Assembly: GCA_003024175.1 (NCBI GenBank) | Contig: MDYQ01000367.1 | Location: forward strand, 1-16,394 | DNA length: 16,394 nucleotides | Origin: Planoprotostelium fungivorum | Lineage: Eukaryota > Evosea > Variosea > Cavosteliida > Cavosteliaceae | Reading direction: 5' to 3' | Part shown: positions 1 to 8,099 of the stretch, piece after piece | Numbering within the stretch: position 1 is the stretch's first letter | Layout of the letters: each line of letters begins with the position of its first letter | The notes under the pieces: generated by a model | What the model saw: only the letters and a program-made list of their open reading frames with translations | What the model was told of the DNA's origin: nothing | Databases searched by the model: none | Made by a program: the position numbers and the translations under genes

Positions 1-24
1 CATTCAAACACTGGACACATTTAT

Positions 25-1890
25 CTACAAGACGGCCACGGCGGCATTCTGCCTTCCAATCAACATAGGAAAGATGGGCTCGTAATGATTCCTCCCCACG
101 TCCCACCTACCAGCCTCTCTCGCTCCTGTTCGTGTCACCATCATCATCATCACGATCGCATCTTCACTCACCATCACCTCCCAGAAAGAAGAGAGAACCA
201 TCAACCTGAGCGATACAAGGCGTGGGAACGGCAGGGAAGGGACAAGGTGATGCGAGGGAGGTCCACTGGTTCATCTTTGGATCGTACACTTCGATCACAT
301 CTTTCGTGGTGGCTGAGTGACGTCATCAGTCGTAACGACACGAGTGGAGATGTCTCACTTTCGGAACCTCCGATGACCCATATGTGACCCTCTATATTGA
401 CTACGCTGCAATCTTGTCGAGCTGTGTGTATGGAATCTACCTGTGAATGACGTTAAGATGGAGGTGCATGACCATGATACATTGTGTGTTGTGATCATGA
501 TTGTGATGACGATCATGACACAAAGAATGGTGTCCACGTGTTGTGATCCTATCAAGACTTTCACCTGATGCCACCGATCGTTCACAATATCATAACGCTC
601 CACCAGATTGAGTGATTGCTTGAATGCACCACTGTTCCCGCCAACCGCATAGATCCAATTCTCCATCACACACGCACCCAGATGTTTCCTCGAACTCGAC
701 ATCGGCGACATCTACAACGCTCCGTCATTTTTTTCTTTTTTTCATCCTTCCCACCTCCGTCCACGTCAGAGTTGTGATGTCCAATCGATCGACCTCATTC
801 ACTCAGCTTCATGCTATCTACAACAGTATCTCACCTCTGAACTAGTGCCCAGACCAGTGAAGCCACCTATGATGTAGATGAATCGATCACAGCTGACCAC
901 AGCGAAACCACTCCTGGGATGGATCATGCTGGATATCTTGCTCCATTCGTTTTCCTCGGGATCGTAGACAAAAGAACTCGCCCGAGTTCAGCTCGTCTCT
1001 CTCGTCGACGTCTCTCACCTGGCGCCACCAAAGACCCACAGTTTGCCGCCTGCGGCTGTCGCACCGAATCGGCTGAGAGCAGCTGGCATGGATTTCATAG
1101 GTTCCCATCGATTCGTTTGCGTGTCGTATCTGATCGACGTCAACATCTACACCGACACATATGTGATGATGGTGATCGACGAGGAATGCATTCGAGTAGA
1201 GCACCTCTCGACTTGGTCTAGTTGACCCGATCGTTTGTAATTGACGCCTCCGAGTAAGAAGATCTTTCGACTCTTCACGATCGTCTTGATCTCGGCCACC
1301 GATCGAACGGCGGTGGTGAGCCCGGGTAGATTGTAAAAGTCTGCATCACTGATGAGAGACTCGAGATCAGATGGAGACAGGGAATCTAATGGTATGGTAT
1401 CGCCACGTAAGAAATTCAAGATGTGTCGGAAGACCTGAGAGAGGTGAGAGATAGAGGAGAGGAGACACGTACCTGTGGGTCTCTGTCTATAAATATCGCA
1501 CCGTTGTCCATGCAGTTGAGTGGCCACCTTCCTGTGGGAGTCAGATGGATTGACAGAAGGAAGAGGTGTGAATCTTGTCCAACAATGATTCACCTGACAT
1601 CATGGCCTCGAAAAAACTCCCTGTGATGTCGTCAGTATCATACATGGTGATCGATACGCACCTTTAACAGAAGACAGGGTCGCTGGTGATGTCAGAAACT
1701 CCATCCCTCCTACGTTCAAACGTACAGTCCTCGCTGGTTGTGCCTGATGCAATCTAACGGCGATCTCTTCCCATTCTTTCTTCTCTCTGAGCAATCTCGT
1801 CCTCTCTTCTGATATATTCTGACGTTCTTCTTCGAATGCCTTCTTCACTTGGTCCAGTGACAGCGTCAGTGACCCCAGAGCTTGCTCCAT
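25..1890 (-). CDS. BTB (KCTD/T1-type)-kelch repeat protein, 11 exons
   Basis: Exons, 5' to 3': 1890-1662, 1620-1594, 1531-1473, 1434-1205, 1129-1019, 976-835, 793-755, 711-565, 440-359, 312-172, 125-25. They join in frame into 435 residues ending at TAG 27-25. Residues about 12-48 are a charged coiled coil. Residues about 54-150 form a BTB domain of the potassium-channel-tetramerisation type, with the signatures RLNVGGMEF, IFIDRDPQVFRHILNFLR and ISDADFYNL. Six kelch blades follow (about 163-430), each with the GG doublet (FLLGG, WVFGG, YIIGG, YAVGG, WVIGG, FFLGG) and a spaced Tyr/Trp pair. BTB-kelch proteins commonly act as substrate adaptors for cullin-3 ubiquitin ligases. That role is inferred here. 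The usual BACK domain between BTB and kelch is absent: the linker is only about 15 residues. The second exon is 27 nt. The start ATG opens the only long frame and gives an ordinary N terminus. Expression and partner are unknown. Confidence 0.9.
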
Positions 1891-1995
1891 AGAAATTCGA
1901 AGAGAAAATTGGGTAATGAGTCAGTCATTGTAGATCGTGAGGGTTTTCAAGCATCACATCATATCAGATCATCTCCTCCGCTTGGATCGTTGACG
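1891..1995. promoter_or_regulatory. short divergent promoter region
   Basis: About 105 bp separate the start codons of the minus-strand BTB-kelch gene and the plus-strand small gene, so both 5' UTRs and core promoters must fit here or overlap the genes. I see no convincing TATA box. Assignment as a bidirectional promoter rests on gene orientation only. Confidence 0.4.
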
Positions 1996-2270
1996 ATGAG
2001 CGATTTCGATGGCGAGGAGGTACGTCAGTATCTGAATAAAGGTGTGGTGGTCTAATCTTTTCCGATGTGATGATTAACCGATTTGCAGTGTGGACGGCGA
2101 CTGTTGGCGCATTACCGAAGGGAGCTAGTGTAGGAACGATCGACGCTGATGTATCGTCTATTAAGACGGCAGACAAACCCTGGGGAGTCAACAAGGCACC
2201 TTCTAATGTCACACCGGATCCTTTTCTCGTCAGTTTACAGAGCGCTGTACAACAGAGATCAGCTCAATAA
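1996..2270 (+). CDS. small hypothetical protein, 2 exons
   Basis: Proposed exons 1996-2041 and 2089-2270 give about 75 residues, starting MSDFDGEEVR and ending in TAA at 2268-2270. The acceptor (TTTGCAG, ending 2088) is good. The phase requires a donor at 2042 (GTGTGG), because the stronger-looking donor at 2020 (GTACGT) leads to a stop after 22 residues. The second exon is open and reads like real protein (KTADKPWGVNKAPSN), but I do not recognise a family. There is no signal peptide, membrane segment or cysteine. The region between the kelch gene and the C2/ELMO gene would otherwise be empty. Reading frame and existence are plausible, not proven. An alternative is a non-coding transcript or a 5' exon of something else. 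Confidence 0.4.
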
Positions 2271-2271
2271 A
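2266..2271 (+). promoter_or_regulatory. candidate poly(A) signal AATAAA overlapping stop codon
   Basis: The TAA stop of the small gene lies inside a perfect AATAAA hexamer. If used, the 3' UTR would be only some 15-30 nt. Confidence 0.35.
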
Positions 2272-2730
2272 TGTGGGACGGAAGATGGTGTGGAAGCTTA
2301 ACGATACACATCACATCATCCACAGAATCCAATCGGATGCTGGGAAATGATGAATGAGACGAGTGGAAGCACCGTAAAGTGCTGTGATTTGTGGCTCATC
2401 GTACGACGCTTTCTGTTGACGACGACCTTCGAACCTTCTCCATTCACATTCCATCAAGCTTCCACCTCATCGAGCCGCAATAGCCGTCCAAAGACGAGGT
2501 CCCACGAAAAAACCTTATAGACAGTTCACATTCCACTCGATGGCTCTTCATCACAAGAGGTTCCCAAACACTGTCACCCCGGTGTTGGGCAGTGGGCTTA
2601 TAAATCAATAAAAACCGTCGGGGTTCCAGTTTATTCAAAGTTCCCCTGGAAACTAAAGGTTTGTGCTGCCGATCAGACGCAGGTAGAAGAGGAGAGATCA
2701 CACATATTCTGTTGGCCGTAGGTGGCGAAT
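2272..2730. other. intergenic region upstream of the C2-ELMO-ANK-SH2 gene
   Basis: About 460 bp with no supported coding exon. Open frames on the minus strand here show no family resemblance and run antisense into the first C2 exons. A TATAAA lies at 2599-2604, about 130 bp before the ATG of the next gene, and is a candidate core promoter. An AATAAA at 2607-2612 partly adjoins it. Nothing else is recognised. Confidence 0.4.
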
Positions 2731-3437
2731 ATGGGCCAACTGAAGATTCGACTGATCTCCGCCAAAGCCTTCGACACGAAAGAAGGTGATCCTTGTGATA
2801 TGAGGGTGTATGTTGATGCGAGCAGGCGCATACGTCAGTTTCAGATTGGTACCGCCGTCGAGCGAGAAAGAAGAGGTTCGAGATGAAGACAAGAAGGTAA
2901 TAATTGAATGTTGATTCTCCCATCGTGATCCGAACTAACTCCCTTCGATCCGGTTACGAATTGACCTGTGCGATGATGAGGTGACTGATGATTTTAAAGA
3001 GGAAATCGGGAAGAGCTAAAACGAAGGCATTCAAGAGTAAACCGGAATCATGGAACGATTCTGTAACCTTGCAAACTCCCAATCAATTGAAAGGTTGCAC
3101 TCTGAAGATTCGAGTCAGAGAAGTCGGCGGTGGCGCGAGCGGATGGGCCAAGGTGGATGTCGTCTCATCCAGTATCCATGCATCACTCCATCGAAATATG
3201 TTCCCATCTTCTACGATGCATCCACGATGTTCTCCACATAACGATCCGATCATTGACGACTCTCAGTTGAAAGGAGAGAAACCCATCGGAGAAGCCATCT
3301 TGAACGTAGAAGATCTCATCTCCGGCATCGAGAAGGACAACTGGTGCACTCTATACCCGTGTGTAAATCCATACAAAGTCAAACGAGCCAACACGAACAG
3401 GAGTGGTAACTTGCACATCGGTTTAGAATATCGCGTC
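2731..3437 (+). other. C2-like domain region (exons 1-4)
   Basis: The start ATG at 2731 opens GQLKIRLISAKAF, a typical first C2 strand. It is followed by GDPCDMRV, then KTKAFKSKPESWNDSVTL, matching the C2 pattern around the N-P-x-W-N-E position, and later KPIGEAILNVEDL. The usual calcium-binding Asp loops are only partly present, so calcium-dependent membrane binding cannot be assumed. Exon 1 ends at a GTATGT donor (2808) that joins in phase to 2845. Ignoring this donor leaves a stop soon after. Classical ELMO1-3 have no C2 domain. Confidence 0.7.
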
Positions 3438-6400
3438 GACCCCAAAGTCAAGATCATCATCGCGTACGGTAATGAGACCTTGAGGGCGTTCGAACTACTG
3501 AGAGACGTGAAACTGGAGACACAATTGGATGCAGTGTGCCAGACGATGAAGGCATCAGGTAACCCCGCCGATTACGTATTCCAAGTCGAGAGGACACAGC
3601 ACATCATCAACCAAGAGGTGAACATTTTATTCCTCCCACACCTTCCTTCCACTCGAATCGAACACTCTTCACACATTTTTCTCCACGTCATCCTGATGAT
3701 CACCGTCTCATCTCGTTCATCGAATCGACAGGACATGAAAAATCCTTCCTTCTTTCTTCCAGATAAATGTCTCGTTCATCTCATCATCCACCCCACACTC
3801 CAAGCCCAATCTGCCATCGACTGTGTCAGAGACATCACGAAGCAGAAGAAATCACTATTTGACCTGAAGACCCACATGATGGTAGAGAGATCACACACGT
3901 CACAACATCTCACATTTTTCATCAGAACCGAACTTTCACGCAAGCTTTCGTGAATTGCAATGGAATCGAGGAGCTGTCTACGGTCATTGGAGAATCTGTG
4001 GGAAATACGCAAGCTTACGCTTTGTCCGCCCTGGAGTCCTGTCTACAACAGGGTTTCGGCTGGGACAGATTGTCCCCCCAACTCATCTCGAAAATCGTCC
4101 AATTGATCTTCTCGAAGGAATCGAACGTCAGAATGTGAGTTTTCCGTGGAATTTCCGCCAATTTCCCTGACGTACGCAGCGGTGCATTGAAGACGGTGGC
4201 AAACCTGTCCGATTCCAAGAACTACGGCATACCCTCCCTCTCTCTCGCCATCAATCGAACGTATGGTGATACATTTTGGGGAGACGTTGCACAGCAGAAC
4301 CTGCAGGGACAAGTGGACGTATCAGCCCAGTCACTCACCCTCTCCTTCTTCAATCGAATGTTGAGTGGTTCATCTCAAGCGGAGAGACGTAGGCTGGTGT
4401 CGCTGATGGAGGCGGGTGGGGGGAAATTTGGCGGGAAAAAGATGACGAGTGACAGGTCACGTGACGAAATTGTGCAGTAACTTGAGGATCATCGGTGATA
4501 CGGATGTACAGCAGGAGTTGTCTCGATATATGATGTACAGATACGACATACACTCTGCACAAGAGCCTTACAATCGAGAGGACGAGGATCACGAGGCCAT
4601 GCTGTTGGAATACTGGGTGAGACCGTTGTAGATCGACGAGACGTACTGAACGTATCAGTATGTACTGTGTCCGAGTAAGAAATTAGACAATCGTACCTCG
4701 GAACTATGGAAGAGCATCGGATTTCAAGTGATCATCATTCTCCCTTCTTACTTCTCTTTCAAAATCAGATATCATTTCTTGTCTTCCTTCTATATCAATA
4801 CTTACAACCACATATCAATTATCTATCATCCATTCGATGTGTATTCATTCAGAGAATCACGTTCACATATTCTATATTCCAAATTCCATGATTCACGATG
4901 GTAAATTAACGACGCCGCTGCAGGGTACAGACCCAGCGACCGATTTTCGTGCTATGGGTATCACTGCCCTCCGCTGTCTCCTCTATTGCGCGAGAAACCA
5001 CGGAAGAGTGAGCTCCAGCGATTTTCCTCCCCTCACCCGTTTCCAGATCCTCAAAGAAATCATTTATTTCCAAAACGAACACCCCGACACCTTCTATCCC
5101 GTATCGGTCGCAGGTATCAACCTCATCAGCATGATCTACAACGTGTTACAATCGCCACCGCCCACCGAAGGAGAGGGTGAGAAGAGATCTCGTGGCATCG
5201 AAGCTGAATGGATGGCTGTACAGCGGCGGAATTATTGAACGTGAGGTTGATGTACGATCACGTTTATCCCTTGGAAGAGATATTCTCGATCTGTGTGGAA
5301 TATTTCAATCGAGCTTGGCTGCAGGCCGAGTGCAATTACATGGGTTTTTCGGATGTCATGACGAGGCGAGTCTCTCCTAATCCATCCCTCTATCCTTCTC
5401 TTCATCACGTACATCTGTACAAGCATCGACACCTTGTCCCGACCCTATCCTTCTCTTCCACAATCCAACATTTCTTCATTTCTTCTGACCGAAATGTACA
5501 GCGTCACGGAATCAGTCACTATTTATTTATGGAAATGTAACACTATGGATGAACTCAAAAAATCCCTACTCACCACTGCACCCGTGGACAGAGACAACCG
5601 TCAGACCATACGCAATCGAAAGAAATCCATGACTGCCACACTTCGCAAGAAGAACACGAAGAAAGAGCGTGAGACGTCTTTCATCTCATCCTCTTCCTCA
5701 TCCTCTCAGCCCTTCACGAACACGTTCGAACGGGCGACACGAGATTAGTACAGACGATGATCAAAAATGGTGCAGAAGTGAATTCGAGAAATGCAGAAGG
5801 ATTATCTTCGCTTCACATCGCCGTGACAACGAAGAATACCGACATGGTGAGGCTCTTGCTGTGGAAAGACGCGGACGTCAACATCAAGACCGACGAGGGG
5901 TGGTCTCCCCTCCACGAAGCTTGTAAGAGTGGCACCATGGACATGATCGATGTGTTATTGGGCAAGTCCGCCGACGTCAGAGCTGGGTCGAACGATGGAA
6001 TGACACCGCTGCATCTATTGGTGGGAAGGAAATTGGAGCCGGTTCCGCAGCACGTGAGAGAAAAACGGATGAAATTTCGAGTGAAAAGGGATAGGTGGAG
6101 CTGGTGCTCGAACTGTTGGCTAGAGGGGCTGCGGTGAATGCAGTGACGAAGAATAATACGGAGACACCACTGCACTGTGCAGCGAGAGAGTGAGATTCTA
6201 TGACATCATCCTTTCATCACTCCATGATTTGATTCGATTCTTACCTGGATTTGATTCGATTCTTACCTGGATTTGATTCCATCCGCGATCTGATTCTCGA
6301 TTTGATGTGACATGATACAGAGGATCGCTCGACATCTGTAAAGCCCTCGTCCTGAACGGAGCTGACGTCTCCGCGAAATCAAAGACCTCCACCACCCCCC

Positions 6401-7943
6401 TTCACATCAGCATCACCTGCCAACACCCTTCCCTCACGAAATTCTTATTGGACAACGGTTCAGATCCAACAGTCGTCTCTTACCAGGGAACACCGTTCGA
6501 CATCGCTTCTGCGCTGAGAGATAAGGAGACGATCGACATGCTGACGCAGAATCCACACAGAAACGGTGAGAGATGGAGATGGAGGGTGAGATTGATGGAT
6601 GGATAGTGCCCACTCTTCCAAAGGTGGAATCTCTTTCGTTTGGTAGGGTACTCAGATGGGATGGGTGAATCTCATTCTATTTCTCGTTTGCTGAAGATGA
6701 ATGACTGAAGCTTTGATAGAGATTCCGATGGGAAGAAGATGCACACGTTTCGATCAAACATGAGACAGAGATTGAGCTTCTTCCCTCAAATGGACATCGA
6801 ACTCGCCGGTAAATTTCCCTCTCTTTTCATCCAATTTTCTCTTTTTCGTCCAATTTTCTCTTGTCGAAATTTTCTGACAAATTTCAGCTTGTAAATTCTT
6901 TCACCCCGCCATCGACGACAATGAAGCGGAGAGGATCGTTGTAGATACGACATTTGGTGATTCTTTTCTACTGAGAGAATCGAACGTGAGAGGGACCATC
7001 ATTTTGACTCGCGTTTCCGGGCCCGAGATCTCTCATCACATGATCATCTACAAGTTTGGAGGTTTTACGATACAAGATGAAGAGGATACTATCATCTATG
7101 AGTGAGTTCATCACATCCGGACATCATCTCATCATCTCATCACATCATCACATCATCACATCATCATCTCACCCACGATCATCATGGCTGAACGATCTCT
7201 CCAGACACATCAACGACATCACGACATCGAAACTACTCCAAGGTCACTCCCCCGTGTCCAACGAGGTGACCCTCTCTGCCCTCAGCATCCAGCCTTCTCC
7301 TCTCATCCACTCTCCCGTCACAACTCTACTGCGATCACCCTCCCCGACAGCTCCATCGCTCGAATTGAGCCGATCACAAGAGAGGGCCAGCTCACCACCA
7401 CCCCAGCGAGCCCCGCCGACCAGTCCTTATGCAGGAGGAGTCTTCATCGTGTCGACACCATCGACAGTACCACTACAACCTGCCAATCTATCGTTTCCGC
7501 CTCTATCCATGGCTGCCGTACAGTCACCGACCCTCTATCCATCTCCCGCCAGTTCGAACGTGTCACCACCTTCTTCACCCAGGATAGAGAGAGAAGAGAA
7601 GGTTCCGCTGTCACCTAGGGTGGATCGAACTCCAAAGACACCACCACCGCCCATTCCAGAGCCACCGAAGAGGTTAGCGAGTGAGTACGAACCCACAGCT
7701 CCATCGACTCATGGAGAATCAGCCAAGCGGAGCTTCACCGTGGGAGCCATTCCGGAGCCACCGACCGTTTTGGGTCCGAAGCCTCTGTTGAGGCAGACTG
7801 CAGTGCATCCGAATCCATTGCAGGGCAAATTGGAGAGGCTGCAGGTTTTAGTGGATCAAGCTCTGAGCTCGAGATCGACCATGACGCCATCGGCGAAGAG
7901 AGAGTTGATGGAATTGGTTCCGTCACTGCAGGATCTCTTATAA
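2731..7943 (+). CDS. C2-ELMO-ankyrin-SH2-proline-rich multidomain signalling protein, 18 exons
   Basis: Exons: 2731-2807, 2845-2896, 3000-3152, 3267-3617, 3732-3881, 3926-4134, 4180-4415, 4456-4616, 4680-4727, 4924-5176, 5224-5365, 5502-5668, 5710-6053, 6095-6189, 6321-6565, 6722-6808, 6888-7101, 7205-7943. They total 3723 nt and 1240 residues, and every junction is phase-consistent. Domains are a C2-like region (about 1-150), ELMO Ras-binding/armadillo region (about 152-463), ELMO domain (about 464-634), basic linker, about seven ankyrin repeats (667-890), SH2 (about 925-1020) and a Pro/Ser-rich tail with PxxP motifs and a final helix. ELMO proteins bind DOCK-family GEFs to activate Rac in engulfment and motility. 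SH2 domains read phosphotyrosine. The PH domain that normally follows ELMO is absent, with ankyrin-SH2 in its place. The join between ELMO and ankyrin halves is a 41-nt intron (5669-5709) with GTGAGA donor, pyrimidine tract and CTCTCAG acceptor. No stop, poly(A) signal or promoter space separates the halves. The individual domains are near certain; the single-protein model is likely. Confidence 0.85.
3438..4616 (+). other. ELMO N-terminal Ras-binding and armadillo region
   Basis: Exons 4-8 encode a ubiquitin-like start (VKIIIAYGN, then KCLVHLIIHPTLQAQSAID) followed by helical repeats such as FVNCNGIEELSTVIGES and ALSALESC. These align in order with the N-terminal half of ELMO1-3, including the helices before the ELMO domain. 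In known ELMO proteins this half binds small GTPases such as RhoG and autoinhibits the C-terminal half. This region marks the gene as ELMO1-3 class rather than ELMOD class. Confidence 0.8.
4680..5571 (+). other. ELMO domain with an ELMOD-type arginine motif
   Basis: Exons 9-12. The domain opens with LWKSIGFQ, is cut by a 196-nt intron, then continues GTDPATDFRAMG. Later segments VAGINLISMIYNVL and PLEEIFSICVEYFNRAW match the body and end of ELMO domains. The Arg (codon 4948-4950, residue about 488) sits where ELMOD-family Arf/Arl GAPs have their essential arginine. From memory, that residue is not conserved in mammalian ELMO1-3. Whether this protein has GAP activity is unknown. Confidence 0.85.
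5366..5501 (+). other. probable GC-AG intron in the ELMO domain
   Basis: Frame analysis requires the upstream exon to end in phase 2 at 5365. The donor is then GAG followed by GCGAGT, close to the GC-AG donor consensus (AG/GCAAGT). The acceptor is TGTACAG at 5501. The nearby GT at 5369 is in the wrong phase for the downstream frame. It is the one non-GT donor in this gene model. Confidence 0.6.
5710..6565 (+). other. ankyrin repeat array, about seven repeats
   Basis: Exons 13-15 encode consecutive ankyrin repeats of about 33 residues. Helix starts read PLHEHVRTG, LSSLHIAV, WSPLHEAC, MTPLHLLV, ETPLHCAA and TTPLHISI, with NGAEVN, DADVNIK and NGADVS turns. A degenerate last repeat begins TPFDIASA. 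The fourth repeat contains a longer insertion at the junction of exons 13 and 14. Such arrays are protein-binding surfaces. No partner can be named. Confidence 0.9.
6226..6279 (+). repeat. 22-nt tandem repeat inside an intron
   Basis: Two perfect copies of a 22-nt unit (6226-6247 and 6248-6269) followed by 10 nt of a third, within the 131-nt intron 6190-6320. It explains why this intron is about three times the local norm. Confidence 0.9.
6890..7281 (+). other. SH2 domain
   Basis: Exon 17 and the start of exon 18. The first helix reads NEAERIV. The phosphotyrosine-pocket motif is SFLLRES, with the key Arg at 6974-6976 (residue about 953), followed by GTIILTRV and the strand ISHHMIIYK, then GGFTIQ. 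All core elements are present in order, so phosphotyrosine binding is plausible. Intron 7102-7204 (GTGAGT donor, CTCTCCAG acceptor) must be removed to complete the domain. Its sequence is largely CATCA-type simple repeat. Confidence 0.9.
7282..7943 (+). other. proline/serine-rich tail with PxxP motifs and C-terminal helix
   Basis: Low-complexity tail of about 220 residues with many SP/TP sites. It carries TPPPPIPEPPKR (7638-7673) and a second IPEPP. The last about 40 residues (KLERLQVLVDQAL to MELVPSLQDLL) look like amphipathic helices. The PxxP cluster resembles in kind the C-terminal proline motif of ELMO proteins that contacts the DOCK SH3 domain. That is inference from composition. Confidence 0.7.
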
Positions 7944-8099
7944 AGAGGTTCTTTTGTTCGTCTGTGTCACCTGCCTCCGTTCTGTGCTTTATCTGTAAGA
8001 TTTGTCTCTTGTTGTGTGATAGATGAGAGTCTCATCAACTAATAAATAGAAGACCTTGTCATTCACATAAATAATCAAGTTTATGAGAGAACCCTTCTC
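7944..8099. other. tail-to-tail intergenic spacer with plus-strand poly(A) signal
   Basis: 156 bp separate the stop of the C2-ELMO-ANK-SH2 gene from the stop of the minus-strand receptor kinase gene. AATAAA at 8041-8046, 98 nt after the plus-strand stop, is a good poly(A) signal for the plus gene. No perfect AATAAA is present on the minus strand. The two 3' UTRs probably overlap or nearly meet. Confidence 0.6.

Noticed and set aside
85-387. Plus-strand open frame with a six-histidine run
   Set aside because: Antisense to the last kelch exons. The histidines come from a CATCATCAT simple repeat within an intron of the minus-strand gene.
2444-2923. Minus-strand open frame of about 159 codons
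   Set aside because: No family-like segments, and it runs antisense to the first C2 exons, which do show domain pattern.
3000-3953. Continuous 321-residue reading as a single exon
   Set aside because: It is open only because two 114-nt introns lack stops. The C2 and Ras-binding patterns are continuous only after splicing.
5502-5748. ELMO gene ending at the TAG at 5746-5748
   Set aside because: The stop is reached only by reading through a serine-rich stretch that is the pyrimidine tract of a well-formed 41-nt intron. Splicing it joins in phase to the first ankyrin repeat, whose beginning lies upstream of any ATG.
7115-7180. CATCA-type short repeats as a CRISPR or satellite
   Set aside because: Imperfect microsatellite within an intron; no spacers and a eukaryotic context.
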